A stretch of DNA of 64,000 nt from JANWVO01 sp037446555 (GCA_037446555.1 JBBIIK010000017.1:7321-71320); one strand, 5' to 3'. Counted from the stretch's first letter, positions 46,309-55,592 are shown. Numbers and translations are program-made. The notes: generated from the sequence alone by a model not told the origin.

Positions 46309-47595
46309 ATGAACAGCCGATTTCAATACACGCTGGTGACCATTTCCGGCCTACTCGTAGCGCTGTTGCTGGTGGGGGTGTTGTTCGGGCAGAACCGCAC
46401 CGCGCCCGCCACGGACCCCTACCGGCATCTGAACGTCCTGACGGAAGTGCTGGCGAAGATCAAGTCTGATTATGTGGAAGAGCCGGACATGAAGAGCGTC
46501 TCGCTGGGGGCGGTGAACGGGCTGCTGGTGTCGATGGATCCGTTCGCCTGCTACCTGAACGCGGATCAGTACAAGCAATATCTGAAGACGCTGGAGAACC
46601 CTCGCGCGGGCGTGGGCTTGATCCTGAGCCGAAAGTACGGTTACGAGATCGGCGTGGTGGACGCGATCCCCGGCTCGCCGGCGGACAAGGCGGGCTTGAC
46701 CACGGGCGACATCATTGAGGCGATCAACGGCATTCAGACGCGCGACATGCCGCTGGCCTTTGCGGACGTGCTGCTGCATGGGGAGCCCGGAACCACCGTG
46801 GAGCTCAAGGTGCTGCGGCTGAGCCGGCCGGAGCCGGTGAAGGTGACGCTGACGCGTGCCGTTGTGACGCCTCCCGCGATGGCGTCGAAAATGCTGGACG
46901 GGGAAACCGGCTACGTGGAGGTGGTCGACCTGCGGGCAGGCAAGGCGGCGGCCGTCGCGGGAGCCGTGCGTGAATTGACGGCCAAGGGGGCCAGAAAGCT
47001 GGTGCTGGACCTGCGCCATTCGGCGATGAGCGTGCCGGAGGAGGGCGTAGCGCTGGCGAATCTGTTTCTCGACAAGGGCGCCATCGCCACGCTCGAGGGG
47101 CAGAAGGTAAAGAAGCAGGTTTTTGAAGCGGACGCGGCGAAGGCGGTGTTCCGGGGACCGCTGGTGGTGTTGACCAACCGCGGCACCACGGGCGCGGCGG
47201 AGGTGGCGGCAGCGGCACTGGCGGCGAACAAGAGGGCCGAGATCGTGGGCGAACGCACTTACGGGGATGCGGCGCTGCGCAAGGCCGTTCCGACAGGAGA
47301 CGGCGGCGCGGTACTGCTGGCTGTAGCCAAGTATTACACGCCCGAGGGCAAGGCGATCAGCGAGACTTCCGTGCTGCCGCAGCATCAGGTGGCCGACTTC
47401 GAGCCGCAGACCTTTGACGAGGACACGCCGGGGGCGGCCGCGCCGGCGGCGCAGGATCTCCGGCAGCCCGAGCGCAAGGAAGATGCTGTTCTGAAGAAAG
47501 CGCTCGAGGTTTTGGCGGGAAAGACGGTGCAGGCGATGGCAGCGCCGTCCAACGCGCCGGCCAGGCGCGGCGCCACGCTCCACAAAGGGGTTTGA
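46309..47595 (+). CDS. S41 (C-terminal processing) peptidase homologue lacking Ser/Lys dyad
   Basis: Encodes 428 residues from ATG 46309, with AGGAA 8 bases upstream. The N-terminal membrane anchor (TLVTISGLLVALLLVGVLFG) is followed by the Ctp layout: SMDPFACYLN, a PDZ domain with VVDAIPGSPADKAGLTTGDIIEAING (about 114-141), and the S41 core. In active enzymes the core has GxASASE and GKG. Here those sites read RGTTGAAE (291-298, Gly295 at the nucleophile) and GERTYGDAA (Asp320 at the Lys). It is therefore probably a PDZ scaffold or chaperone, not a protease. It leads a + strand operon with nine-base gaps. Confidence 0.85.
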   Translation: MNSRFQYTLVTISGLLVALLLVGVLFGQNRTAPATDPYRHLNVLTEVLAKIKSDYVEEPDMKSVSLGAVNGLLVSMDPFACYLNADQYKQYLKTLENPRAGVGLILSRKYGYEIGVVDAIPGSPADKAGLTTGDIIEAINGIQTRDMPLAFADVLLHGEPGTTVELKVLRLSRPEPVKVTLTRAVVTPPAMASKMLDGETGYVEVVDLRAGKAAAVAGAVRELTAKGARKLVLDLRHSAMSVPEEGVALANLFLDKGAIATLEGQKVKKQVFEADAAKAVFRGPLVVLTNRGTTGAAEVAAAALAANKRAEIVGERTYGDAALRKAVPTGDGGAVLLAVAKYYTPEGKAISETSVLPQHQVADFEPQTFDEDTPGAAAPAAQDLRQPERKEDAVLKKALEVLAGKTVQAMAAPSNAPARRGATLHKGV

Positions 47596-47604
47596 GTTTC
47601 AGCC

Positions 47605-47895
47605 ATGCCACTGTACGAATACAAGTGCGACCAGTGCCAGCAAGTTTTCGAGGTGATGCAGAAGTTCGGCGACGCCCCGCTGGAGACGCATGAAGGGTGC
47701 GGCGGCACGGTGAAGCGGCTGATCTCTGCGCCTGCGATCCAGTTCAAGGGCTCTGGCTGGTACATCACCGATTACGCGCGCTCCGGCGGGAACGGCGGCC
47801 AGGGAAGCAACGGGAAGAGCAGCGCCTCAGGCAACGGCAAGGAGTCCGGCGAGAAGTCGCCGGCCTCAAGCAGCGAAACCCCCGCCAAAAGCTAA
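47605..47895 (+). CDS. FmdB-family zinc ribbon protein
   Basis: Encodes 96 residues. The opening MPLYEYKCDQCQQVFE is the FmdB signature, with a second Cys in HEGCGGTVKRLIS completing a small zinc ribbon. The rest is a Gly/Ser/Lys-rich low-complexity tail. FmdB proteins are thought to be regulators or zinc-binding adaptors. It is nine bases from both neighbours, so it is in the same transcript as the S41 homologue and the glycosyltransferase. Confidence 0.9.
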   Translation: MPLYEYKCDQCQQVFEVMQKFGDAPLETHEGCGGTVKRLISAPAIQFKGSGWYITDYARSGGNGGQGSNGKSSASGNGKESGEKSPASSSETPAKS

Positions 47896-47904
47896 GGCGT
47901 TCCG

Positions 47905-49062
47905 GTGGAGCTGCTGTACCTCTCCCACTGCGTTCCCAATCCGCCCGACAAAGGCGAAAAGATCCGCGCCTACCACGAGCTGACCGCGCTTGCTTCCCGG
48001 CACCGCGTTCACGTGAGCTGCTTCGCGCGTTCCGAGCAGGAGATGGAGGATGCCCGGGCGCTCCTGGACCGTTGCGCCTCGGTCTACGTTGCGCCGTTGT
48101 TCCCGTTCTTTCTGCATGCAGCCCGGGCGGGGGCGCGCTTCCTGAGGGGGGAATCGATCAACGACGCGTTTTACTCCAGCGGCCGGTTTTCACAAGATTT
48201 GCTGCGGCTGATGGAGAGCCGCCCGGTGGCTGGAGCGGTGGCGTACACGGCGGTGATGGCGCCCTTCGTGCCCGAAGGGATGCCTTTCGTGCTGGACATG
48301 ACAGACGTGGATTCGGAGAAGTGGCGGGCCTACGCGCACTACAGAAAGCCTTCTGTTTTGTTTAAAACAGAAGCGAAACGTCTTGTTCAGCTTGAGATCC
48401 GGGAGGCGCGCCGCGCCCGGCTGACGGTTGTGACGACGGCAGCCGAGCGGGACCTGCTGCTGAAGCTCGATCCTGAGTTGCGCTGCGAGACGATGGAGAA
48501 CGGCGTGGACTTCGCTTGGTTCGATCCGGAAGCCTCCCCGCAGGATGATGCGCTGGCGAAGCGGCGCTACCTGCTGTTCTGCGGAACACTTGACTACTTT
48601 CCGAACGAACAGGGGATCACGGAGTTCGCACGCACCGTATTCCCGCGGCTGCGGGAGCGCGAGCCGGAGCTCGAGCTGCTGGTGGTAGGGCGGAACCCGG
48701 CGGCCCGCGTGCTGGCGCTTGCTGCGGTACCGGGTGTGGAGGTGGTGGGAAGCGTGGCGGATGTCCGGCCGTATTACCGCCATGCATTGGCCACGGTGGT
48801 TCCTTTGCGCATTGCTCGAGGAATCCAGAACAAGGTGCTGGAATCGCTGGCGATGGGCCGCCCCGTGCTGGCTTCGCCCGAGGTGTGCGCGACGTTCGGC
48901 GCCATGCTGCCGCGTGGCGTGCGTCTGTGCCGTACGGCTGAGGACTACTTCGCACGGGCCGAAGAGCGCGGCATCCGGAAGGAAGCGATGGGAAGATTTT
49001 CGTGGGAGAAGAACCTCGCCGTTCTGGAAAGGGCGGTGGCGGAGCTGGAGCGGCGCCCGTGA
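47905..49062 (+). CDS. TIGR03087-type glycosyltransferase (PEP-CTERM/exosortase associated)
   Basis: Encodes 385 residues from GTG 47905. It starts LLYLSHCVPNPPDKGEKIR, the hallmark of the TIGR03087 sugar transferase of PEP-CTERM/EpsH systems. VVTTAAERDLL and ENGVDF follow, then LLFCGTLDYFPNEQGI (GT-B C-terminal domain) and ARGIQNKVLESLAMGRPV, which binds the nucleotide sugar. It probably adds a sugar in surface glycan synthesis. The stop overlaps the start of the GmhB gene as GTGA. Confidence 0.85.
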   Translation: MELLYLSHCVPNPPDKGEKIRAYHELTALASRHRVHVSCFARSEQEMEDARALLDRCASVYVAPLFPFFLHAARAGARFLRGESINDAFYSSGRFSQDLLRLMESRPVAGAVAYTAVMAPFVPEGMPFVLDMTDVDSEKWRAYAHYRKPSVLFKTEAKRLVQLEIREARRARLTVVTTAAERDLLLKLDPELRCETMENGVDFAWFDPEASPQDDALAKRRYLLFCGTLDYFPNEQGITEFARTVFPRLREREPELELLVVGRNPAARVLALAAVPGVEVVGSVADVRPYYRHALATVVPLRIARGIQNKVLESLAMGRPVLASPEVCATFGAMLPRGVRLCRTAEDYFARAEERGIRKEAMGRFSWEKNLAVLERAVAELERRP

Positions 49063-49601
49063 AGCCGTGCCTCTTCATCGACCGCGACGGTACGCTGATC
49101 GAGGAGCGGAATTATCTGTCCGATCCGGAGCAGGTGGCGCTGATTCCCGGCGCCGCGGAAGCCGTGCGCAGGGCTCGGGAGGCGGGCTGGCTGGTGGTGG
49201 TGCTGACCAACCAGAGCGGCGTGGGGCGGGGCTACTTCACCCTGGAGGACGTCGCGGGGGTGAACAGGCGAGTCGAAGAGATGCTGGCGCAGGAGGGCGC
49301 AGGGCTGGACGGGATCTTCGTTTGCCCGCACAGTCCTGAGGAGGATTGTCCATGCCGCAAGCCGCGGCCCGGGCTGGTGGAGGCGGCGGCGCGGCAGCTT
49401 CCGGCGGATCTGCGGCGTTCCTGGATGGTGGGCGACAAGCCGGCGGATCTGGAGCTGGCGAGGAACGCGGGGCTGCGGGGCGCGCTGGTGCTGACGGGAT
49501 ATGGCGCGACAGCTTCGGCTGAGGCGCACGGGACGGCGGAATTTGTGGCGGCGGATCTTGGCGAGGCGGTGCGGCGGATCCTGGGGGCGGAGAGCGCGTA
49601 G
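49059..49601 (+). CDS. gmhB: D-glycero-beta-D-manno-heptose 1,7-bisphosphate 7-phosphatase
   Basis: Encodes 180 residues from GTG 49059, which overlaps the preceding stop. The HAD motif I is CLFIDRDGTLIEE, motif II is VLTNQSGVGRG, and the zinc loop is CPHSPEEDCPCRKP. MVGDKPADLELARNAG is motif IV. GmhB removes the 7-phosphate on the way to ADP-heptose for LPS or glycoproteins. No other heptose gene is in the window. The histidinol phosphatase form is less likely without a his cluster. Confidence 0.9.
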   Translation: MKPCLFIDRDGTLIEERNYLSDPEQVALIPGAAEAVRRAREAGWLVVVLTNQSGVGRGYFTLEDVAGVNRRVEEMLAQEGAGLDGIFVCPHSPEEDCPCRKPRPGLVEAAARQLPADLRRSWMVGDKPADLELARNAGLRGALVLTGYGATASAEAHGTAEFVAADLGEAVRRILGAESA

Positions 49602-49661
49602 GACGCGCCTTCCCGGGGGGCCGCCGGCGTGGGGCTGCCCTCCGGGTTGGTCAAGAGCAAA

Positions 49662-49701
49662 TCAGGCCGGCGCGGCGCCGGAGGGCGTCACACCGGCCTG
49701 A
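49662..49701. terminator. Hairpin between convergent genes
   Basis: TCAGGCCGG at 49662-49670 pairs with CCGGCCTGA at 49693-49701, with a GC-rich inner loop. Downstream on the minus strand comes a T-rich run (TGATTTGCTCTT). The hairpin lies between the gmhB stop and the end of the second receptor gene and may serve both. Confidence 0.5.
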
Positions 49702-49747
49702 ACTTTCAGGCGGCTTCCCGGCAGCAGCCGGGCCGCGGAGGCGCGGA

Positions 49748-52700
49748 TCAGAAGTTCAGCTTCGCGCCAATCTGGATCTTGCGCGAGCCGCTGATGACGC
49801 CGTCGCGGATGCGGCCGAAGATGGCCGAGCTCCGGGTGGCGGTCGGGAAGCCGAAGATTGGGTGATTGAAGACGTTGGTCATGTCAGCGCGGAGTTCGAA
49901 GTTCCAGCGCTCGGTGATCATGGTCCGTTTCAGCACGCTCATGTCGACGCCCCAGCCGCCCGGGCCGCGGAAGAAGTTGCGTCCGGTGTTGCCCAAGGCG
50001 CCAGGTGCGGGATTTGAAAAGCGCGCACGCTGTTCGGCATTGAAGAACCATTTGATGCCGTCGATGTCCTCGGCCTTACCCATGGTGGATGTGCAGCCGG
50101 AGCAATCGGCGAAGCTCTGAACGACGTTGTTGAAGGTGTAGAAGCCCGAGTACACCGACATGGGGCGTCCGCTCTGGAAGGTGCCCATGCCGGCCACTTG
50201 CCAGCCGCCGATGAGCCGCTGGGTGAGGCCGGAGGCGCTGGAGGCGAAGCGGCGGCCGCGGCCGAAGGGCACCTCCCAGACCCAGTAAGTCTGGACGACG
50301 TGCTTGCGGTCGAAGTCGCTGGAGGCGTAGTTGAGGCGGCGGTTCAGAATATCAAACGGGGTGCCGCCGGCTGACTGGCTGTTGGCGCCCGACACGACGG
50401 TGAAGGCCGGGTCGTAGGAGCGCGTGTCGAGGGACTTGGCCAGCGTGTAGCTGATCTGATACTCGAGGCCGCCGCTCATGCGCTTGAGGAACTGCACCTG
50501 GCCGGCGTTGTAGGTGGAGAAGTCGTTCGAGTCGATGACGTTCATGCCGTTGGCGAATTGCGGGTAAGACAGGAAGAAGTACGGGCCGAGCCCGGCGGCT
50601 TCCGCTTGCCCGCGCCCGCCAACGACGCGGCGGGAGAGGTCTTGGGCGATGAAAGCGAAGTTGTTGTTGGTCAAGTCGACAGAGTAGATGCGGCGGAGGG
50701 CCTGCGATCCGCTCTCGGCTGCGGTTTTGCGCGAATCGACGCCCATGATCTGGTTGATGAGCTGGCTTTCGCCGCCGGCCTTGACGACGCCGAGCGCATT
50801 GAAGAAGCCGTTGTTGCGCCATTCAGCCTGGTTGGCGTTGTAGGCGCCGAATAGGTTGTAGGCGCGGCGGCCGATATAGTTCACTTCGACCACTGCGTTG
50901 CGGAAGACCTCGCGCTGGATGGCGAAGCTCCACTGGTGGGTGGTCGGCATCTGGAAGTCGGGATCAACGACGGTGATGGCGCGGTTGGAGAACGCGGCGG
51001 GCTGCGCCAGTGATTCCGGCGCTACCGCCGGGGGCTTGAGCTCGGGCAACCCCGCCAGACGCCCGCCCGATTGTCCGTAGGTGGCGTCATTCAAGCCGAT
51101 GACGATGCCGGGCAGGTTCTGGAAGACCTGCGAGCTGAGGACGAAGGTGTTGATGCGGTCGTAGGCGATGCGGTAGTTGGAGCGGATCGAAGTCTTCCCG
51201 TCGCCGAACGGGTCCCAGGCGAAGCCGATGGAGGGCGCCCAGTTGTTGACGGCGTCGCGGAACAGGCTGCCGGGGACCCATTTCAGGGTATTGGTGGCAG
51301 CGCCCCCGGCGGCGACATACTGGTCCGGGCGGCGGATGCGTCCGTCGGGATTGGTGGGCGCCTGCTTGACCTCCATGCGGAGGCCGAGATCCACTGTGAA
51401 GTTGCGGCTCAGTTTCCATGTGTCCTGGAAGTAGAAGTCATACTCGTTGAACTTGGCCAAGAAATTGTAAAGCCCGGTGGTGTAGCTGTCGGCGGTGGAG
51501 GGGAAGCCGCGGTTGGTGTTGCCGACGCGGCCGAGCATGAAATTGATGTGGGTCTCGAGCGTGATGCGGTCGAACTGCTGGTTGATGTCGGCGGGCAGTC
51601 CGAAGGCGGCGGCGTTGACTGTGTTAACGACACGGGAGAAATCGGCTGCCTGCGTGGCGTTGTAGCCGCCGATGGAACCGCGAACGTCCTTGTGGCGGCC
51701 GAGGCGGAAGTTGATGCCGAACTTCAGATTGTGCGCGCCGCGGAGCCAGGAGAAGTTGTCGACAATCTGCCAGGTCTTCAGGCGGCGCGCGTTCCCGAAG
51801 CTGTAGACGAGCGGGTTGGCGACGGGCGTTGACAGATTGACCTTGGTGAGATCGGCCGACGGAATATTGAAGTCGAAGGCAAACTGGTTCAGGCCGAAGA
51901 CAAACTCGTTGGTGGTGGACGGCGAGGGCATGGTGCGCCAGTTGAAGGCGTAGTTCTTGGGGTCTCGCTTGGTGTTGACGATGCAGGGCGCGCCGGGCCA
52001 GACGGGGGCGCCGCCGTTTACGCGGTCGCAATTGGTGTCCTGGCGGCCGAAGCTGACGCGGGCGAAGAAGGTGTTCTTGTCGTTGATGATGTAGTCGCCG
52101 CGCAGGGTGACGTCGTGCTGCTTCTCAAATTGCAGAGCGGTGAAGGTGTAGGCGGCGGTGTTGAGGCCATCGCCGAGCGTGAAGTTGTTGGGAAGCGGCG
52201 CAGCCTGGGCGATGGACCTCGTGCGGGCGTCCCAGCCGATGGCCTGCGGGTCCCGGGCGATGATGTTGTAGGTGCCGATGTTGATGCCCGGAAGGACGTT
52301 GCCTTGGGCGTCGACGGCGGCGCCGGAGACGCCCGCTGGCTGGTTGCGTCCGGCGCGGTTGTAGCGCCAAATGCCTTCGCGCGCTTCCTTGGTGTAGACG
52401 GTGGAGTTCACCACGGCGGATTCGCGGGTGCGGAGCAATTGGAGGTTGCCGTAGTAGAAGAGCTTGTTCTTGATGAGGGGCCCGCCGATGCCGATGCCCG
52501 GCATGTTTTGCTGATACTGGCGCTTGCCGACGTTGTTGATGTTGTTCTCCCACTCGTTGGCGCTCAGCCGCGGCGTGCGGTAGAACCACCAGGCGGTGCC
52601 GTGGATCTCGTTGGTGCCGCTCTTGGTGACCATGGCGACTTGTCCGCCCGAGTTGCGGCCATATTCGGCGGTGGCGTTGCCGGTGAGCACGCGGAACTCG

Positions 52701-53350
52701 CTCAGCGTGTCGGGGTTCATTCGGATCGGGGCGAAATTGGAGCCTCCGGCACTGGTTTCGTTGGCGTCGATGCCGTCGATGGTGAAGTTCCAGGCCCGGT
52801 CGCGGGCGCCGTTGACGTGAACGCCGCCGCCGGTGTTGGCGCCGCTGACGACGCCGGGCTGGCGGGTGACCAGGTCCAGGGGGTTGCGCCCGCGCACGCC
52901 CACGATGGGCAGGTCGCGGATCACTGTTTCACTGAAAAGGTTGCCGATGTTGCCGGAGGTCGACGTCTGGACCATCTCTGCCGAGCCGGACACCTCGACG
53001 ACTTCGGTGACCGTGCCGACTTCGAGCGTGACGTTGACTGTCGTCGGCTGGCCGATCGTGACAGGGTTGCGCCTCGACGTGAAGCGGCGGAAGCCGGGCG
53101 CCTCCACGGTGATCGTGTAGCTGCCGCTGGCCACGGCTTCAAAGAAGTAGGCGCCATTGTCGGCTGTCCTGGTTTCGACGGTGGCGTTGGTGCCTTCGTT
53201 GATGAGTTTCACCGTTGCGCCCGGGATGCTGGCGCCGCTGGGGTCGGAAACCACACCGATGACCCTGGATGTAGTGCCCTGAGCGAAAACAGCGGCGGCG
53301 GCGATGGCCGCGAGCGCAACAAAAACAGCAACCCTCTGTGTCGTCCGCAT
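49748..53350 (-). CDS. Second Oar-like TonB-dependent receptor
   Basis: Encodes 1200 residues. The signal peptide is RVAVFVALAAIAAAAVFAQ. A carboxypeptidase-regulatory-like domain (GVVSDPSGASIPGATVKL, about 30-115) is followed by a plug-like part with VIRDLPIVGVRGRNPLDLV and a long barrel that ends IGAKLNF, with a terminal Phe. Its layout matches the receptor at 42414, but loops and the plug are clearly different, so the two are old paralogues rather than a recent copy. Ligand unknown; large polymer uptake or binding is the common guess for this family. Confidence 0.92.
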   Translation of the reverse strand: MRTTQRVAVFVALAAIAAAAVFAQGTTSRVIGVVSDPSGASIPGATVKLINEGTNATVETRTADNGAYFFEAVASGSYTITVEAPGFRRFTSRRNPVTIGQPTTVNVTLEVGTVTEVVEVSGSAEMVQTSTSGNIGNLFSETVIRDLPIVGVRGRNPLDLVTRQPGVVSGANTGGGVHVNGARDRAWNFTIDGIDANETSAGGSNFAPIRMNPDTLSEFRVLTGNATAEYGRNSGGQVAMVTKSGTNEIHGTAWWFYRTPRLSANEWENNINNVGKRQYQQNMPGIGIGGPLIKNKLFYYGNLQLLRTRESAVVNSTVYTKEAREGIWRYNRAGRNQPAGVSGAAVDAQGNVLPGINIGTYNIIARDPQAIGWDARTRSIAQAAPLPNNFTLGDGLNTAAYTFTALQFEKQHDVTLRGDYIINDKNTFFARVSFGRQDTNCDRVNGGAPVWPGAPCIVNTKRDPKNYAFNWRTMPSPSTTNEFVFGLNQFAFDFNIPSADLTKVNLSTPVANPLVYSFGNARRLKTWQIVDNFSWLRGAHNLKFGINFRLGRHKDVRGSIGGYNATQAADFSRVVNTVNAAAFGLPADINQQFDRITLETHINFMLGRVGNTNRGFPSTADSYTTGLYNFLAKFNEYDFYFQDTWKLSRNFTVDLGLRMEVKQAPTNPDGRIRRPDQYVAAGGAATNTLKWVPGSLFRDAVNNWAPSIGFAWDPFGDGKTSIRSNYRIAYDRINTFVLSSQVFQNLPGIVIGLNDATYGQSGGRLAGLPELKPPAVAPESLAQPAAFSNRAITVVDPDFQMPTTHQWSFAIQREVFRNAVVEVNYIGRRAYNLFGAYNANQAEWRNNGFFNALGVVKAGGESQLINQIMGVDSRKTAAESGSQALRRIYSVDLTNNNFAFIAQDLSRRVVGGRGQAEAAGLGPYFFLSYPQFANGMNVIDSNDFSTYNAGQVQFLKRMSGGLEYQISYTLAKSLDTRSYDPAFTVVSGANSQSAGGTPFDILNRRLNYASSDFDRKHVVQTYWVWEVPFGRGRRFASSASGLTQRLIGGWQVAGMGTFQSGRPMSVYSGFYTFNNVVQSFADCSGCTSTMGKAEDIDGIKWFFNAEQRARFSNPAPGALGNTGRNFFRGPGGWGVDMSVLKRTMITERWNFELRADMTNVFNHPIFGFPTATRSSAIFGRIRDGVISGSRKIQIGAKLNF

Positions 53351-53410
53351 ATCCGCAAAGGATAGCAGACGGAGATGGCCGGGGGAAGCCTGTTTTTCGA
53401 TCCGGAGCCC

Positions 53411-54409
53411 TTATTCTCCTTTCAGGGAGCGCTCCATGAGTTCGCGGAGGCTTTCGCGAGGACTTTTCTGACCCCGGAGCACGGCGTGCATCTGGCTGGT
53501 GATAGGCATGTCAACGCCGAGCCTGGCGGCGAGTTCGACGGCGGCATAGGTGGTGTGGACGCCTTCGGCCACCATGCGCATACCGGCCAGAATGTCCTGC
53601 AGGGACCGGCCGCGGCCGAGTTCGAAGCCGACCGTGCGGTTGCGGCTCAGCTCCCCGTGACAGGTAAGAACCAGATCGCCGAGCCCGGCCAGCCCGGCCA
53701 GGGTCCGCGCCTGGCCGCCGGCAGCGACGGCGAGCCGGGTGATTTCCGCCAGACCGCGGGTGATGAGAGCGGCCAGAGTGTTGGCGCCCAGGCCAAGACC
53801 CGCGCAAACGCCGGCAGCGATGGCGATGACGTTCTTGAGCGCCGCGCCCAGCTCTACCCCCACCGGGTCGGCGTTCGTGTAAAGCCGCAGCGACGGACCG
53901 GAAAAGGCCTGCTGAATGGCGCGGGCCAGGGCGGCGCCGGCCGAGGAGATGACCACGGCGGCGGGTTCGCCCCGGGCGACCTCGCGGGCGAAGGTGGGGC
54001 CGCTCAGCACGCCTACGCGCGGCTGGAAGCGCGGGCTCACGACCTCCTCGATCACCTCCGACATGCGCTTTAGCGAGCCCTGCTCGATTCCTTTGGTGGC
54101 GCTGACGAACAGCATTTCCGGCGACAGCCAGGGCAGCATCTCCCCGTACAGCCGCCGGACGTGATCGGAGGGCATGACGCTTAGCACGACGTCCGCGCCC
54201 TCGAGGCAGGCGGACAGGGTGGAGAGAGGCTCGACGTTGGGCGGGAGTTCGAATCCGGGCAGGAAGACGTCGTTGATTCGCGTCCGCGCCATCCTTTCGG
54301 CGAGATCGGGCTCGTAGACCCAGAGCCTTACCTGCGCAAAGCGGGGCGCCAGCACCAGCGCCAGCGCCGTGCCCCAGCTGCCGCCGCCGATCACGGCCAG
54401 GCGGTTCAC
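53411..54409 (-). CDS. gpsA: Glycerol-3-phosphate dehydrogenase [NAD(P)+]
   Basis: Encodes 332 residues from GTG 54409, where GGAGGCAGGAA lies just upstream and VNRLAVIGGGSWGTALA opens the dinucleotide-binding fold; the longer open frame upstream lies inside plsY. Further marks are LSGPTFAREVARGEPAA, GAALKNVIAIAAGV (catalytic Lys) and LAGLGDLVLTC. It reduces dihydroxyacetone phosphate to sn-glycerol 3-phosphate, the acceptor used by PlsY, which is encoded directly upstream with a GTGA overlap. Confidence 0.95.
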   Translation of the reverse strand: MNRLAVIGGGSWGTALALVLAPRFAQVRLWVYEPDLAERMARTRINDVFLPGFELPPNVEPLSTLSACLEGADVVLSVMPSDHVRRLYGEMLPWLSPEMLFVSATKGIEQGSLKRMSEVIEEVVSPRFQPRVGVLSGPTFAREVARGEPAAVVISSAGAALARAIQQAFSGPSLRLYTNADPVGVELGAALKNVIAIAAGVCAGLGLGANTLAALITRGLAEITRLAVAAGGQARTLAGLAGLGDLVLTCHGELSRNRTVGFELGRGRSLQDILAGMRMVAEGVHTTYAAVELAARLGVDMPITSQMHAVLRGQKSPRESLRELMERSLKGE

Positions 54410-55011
54410 TTCCTGCCTCCGAAACGGAAGACGTTTTCCGTGCCGGCGCGCAGGCGCTCGATGTTGGAGCGGTGCCGCCAGATGATGAAGAGCCCACAGA
54501 AAGTGACAGCGGCGATCACCCCCGGACCGGGATGATAGAGGATCCAGACGGCGAAGGGGAACAGCCCCGCGCCCAGGATGGAGCCGAGCGAGATGTAGCG
54601 GGTGGCTGCGACGGTGATGACGAACACGGCGGCGACGGCGGCCAAAGCCCAGGGGGCGAGGTGCAGTGCGACGCCGACAAAGCTGGCCACGGCCTTGCCG
54701 CCCTGGAACTTCAGCCAGACCGGGAACGCGTGGCCGAGCACGACCGCAACACCTGCCGCGGCGATCCATTCGGGCGAGCCGCCGGCGAGGCGCTGCATGA
54801 GTGCGCATGCGGCCCACCCCTTGGCGATGTCCAGCAGGAGCGTGAGCACGCCCCACGCTCGGCCGGTGGTTCGGAGGACATTGGTGGCCCCGATGTTGCC
54901 GCTGCCCATGCCCCGGACGTCGCGCCCCGTGCGGAGCTTCACGATCAGATATCCGAAAGGAATGCCACCGATCAGGTAGGCGGCCGCAATGGCGAGAAAT
55001 TTCTCCGTCAT
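54406..55011 (-). CDS. plsY: Glycerol-3-phosphate acyltransferase PlsY
   Basis: Encodes 201 residues with five or more hydrophobic helices. The first conserved loop is YLIGGIPFGYLI, the second MGSGNIGATNVLRTTG, and the third VWLKFQGGKAVAS. It transfers the acyl group from acyl-phosphate (made by PlsX) to glycerol 3-phosphate at the inner membrane. It is joined to thpR by an ATGA overlap and to gpsA by a GTGA overlap, forming one minus-strand operon. Confidence 0.96.
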   Translation of the reverse strand: MTEKFLAIAAAYLIGGIPFGYLIVKLRTGRDVRGMGSGNIGATNVLRTTGRAWGVLTLLLDIAKGWAACALMQRLAGGSPEWIAAAGVAVVLGHAFPVWLKFQGGKAVASFVGVALHLAPWALAAVAAVFVITVAATRYISLGSILGAGLFPFAVWILYHPGPGVIAAVTFCGLFIIWRHRSNIERLRAGTENVFRFGGRK

Positions 55012-55559
55012 TTTTTTAATGGAAAGCTGGCGAGTTTCGCATAAATGCTGCCGCCGGGGCGCAGTTTGCTCTCATAGAGATAAAAATGGGTTGCCGTAAA
55101 GCGGCCGAAATGATCCGATGGCAAGTCTGACACCGCCTTGCGCAGCGCGGACAGGTCCACCGGACGCCGGATGCGGGCGAGTGTCAGGTGCGGGCTGTAG
55201 GGGCGGTTCTCCCGGGCGATCCCCGCGGAGGCGCAGGCGTCTTCCGTGGCGCGAGCCAGCCGGGGAAGGCTTTCTCCACCGTGAATTCCTGCCCAGAAAA
55301 CTCGGGGATTTTTCCCGTCCGGGAACCATCCCAGACCCCGGATATCAATGCGGAATTCCCCTTCCGCGGGCACCTCAGAGAGCGCTTCTTTCAGCAAATC
55401 CAGGTCCTCTTCCGGCCATTCTCCAATGAATTTCGTGGTGATGTGGAGGTTGGAGGGCGGGCTCCATTGCATGTCCGCCGTGGGCCGGAGCAGCTGGAGC
55501 AGCAGCTCGAGGTTGCGGCGCACCTCATAAGGCAGATCGATGGCCACAAACAGGCGCAT
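55008..55559 (-). CDS. thpR: RNA 2',3'-cyclic phosphodiesterase (2H family)
   Basis: Encodes 183 residues from ATG 55559 (MRLFVAIDLP). GTG 55577 is an alternative six codons upstream. The two H-x-T/S motifs of the 2H fold are visible: NLHITTKFIGEW and SPHLTLARI, with the usual spacing. The enzyme opens 2',3'-cyclic phosphates on RNA ends. It heads the thpR-plsY-gpsA operon and is divergent from mpg, with 33 bases between starts. Confidence 0.92.
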   Translation of the reverse strand: MRLFVAIDLPYEVRRNLELLLQLLRPTADMQWSPPSNLHITTKFIGEWPEEDLDLLKEALSEVPAEGEFRIDIRGLGWFPDGKNPRVFWAGIHGGESLPRLARATEDACASAGIARENRPYSPHLTLARIRRPVDLSALRKAVSDLPSDHFGRFTATHFYLYESKLRPGGSIYAKLASFPLKK

Positions 55560-55592
55560 GGGGCGTGATACTCTCACCTAGCGTAGCGCGAC

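Noticed and set aside
52115..53365. + strand open frame opposite the second receptor
   Set aside because: Same type of shadow; no start site or domain support.
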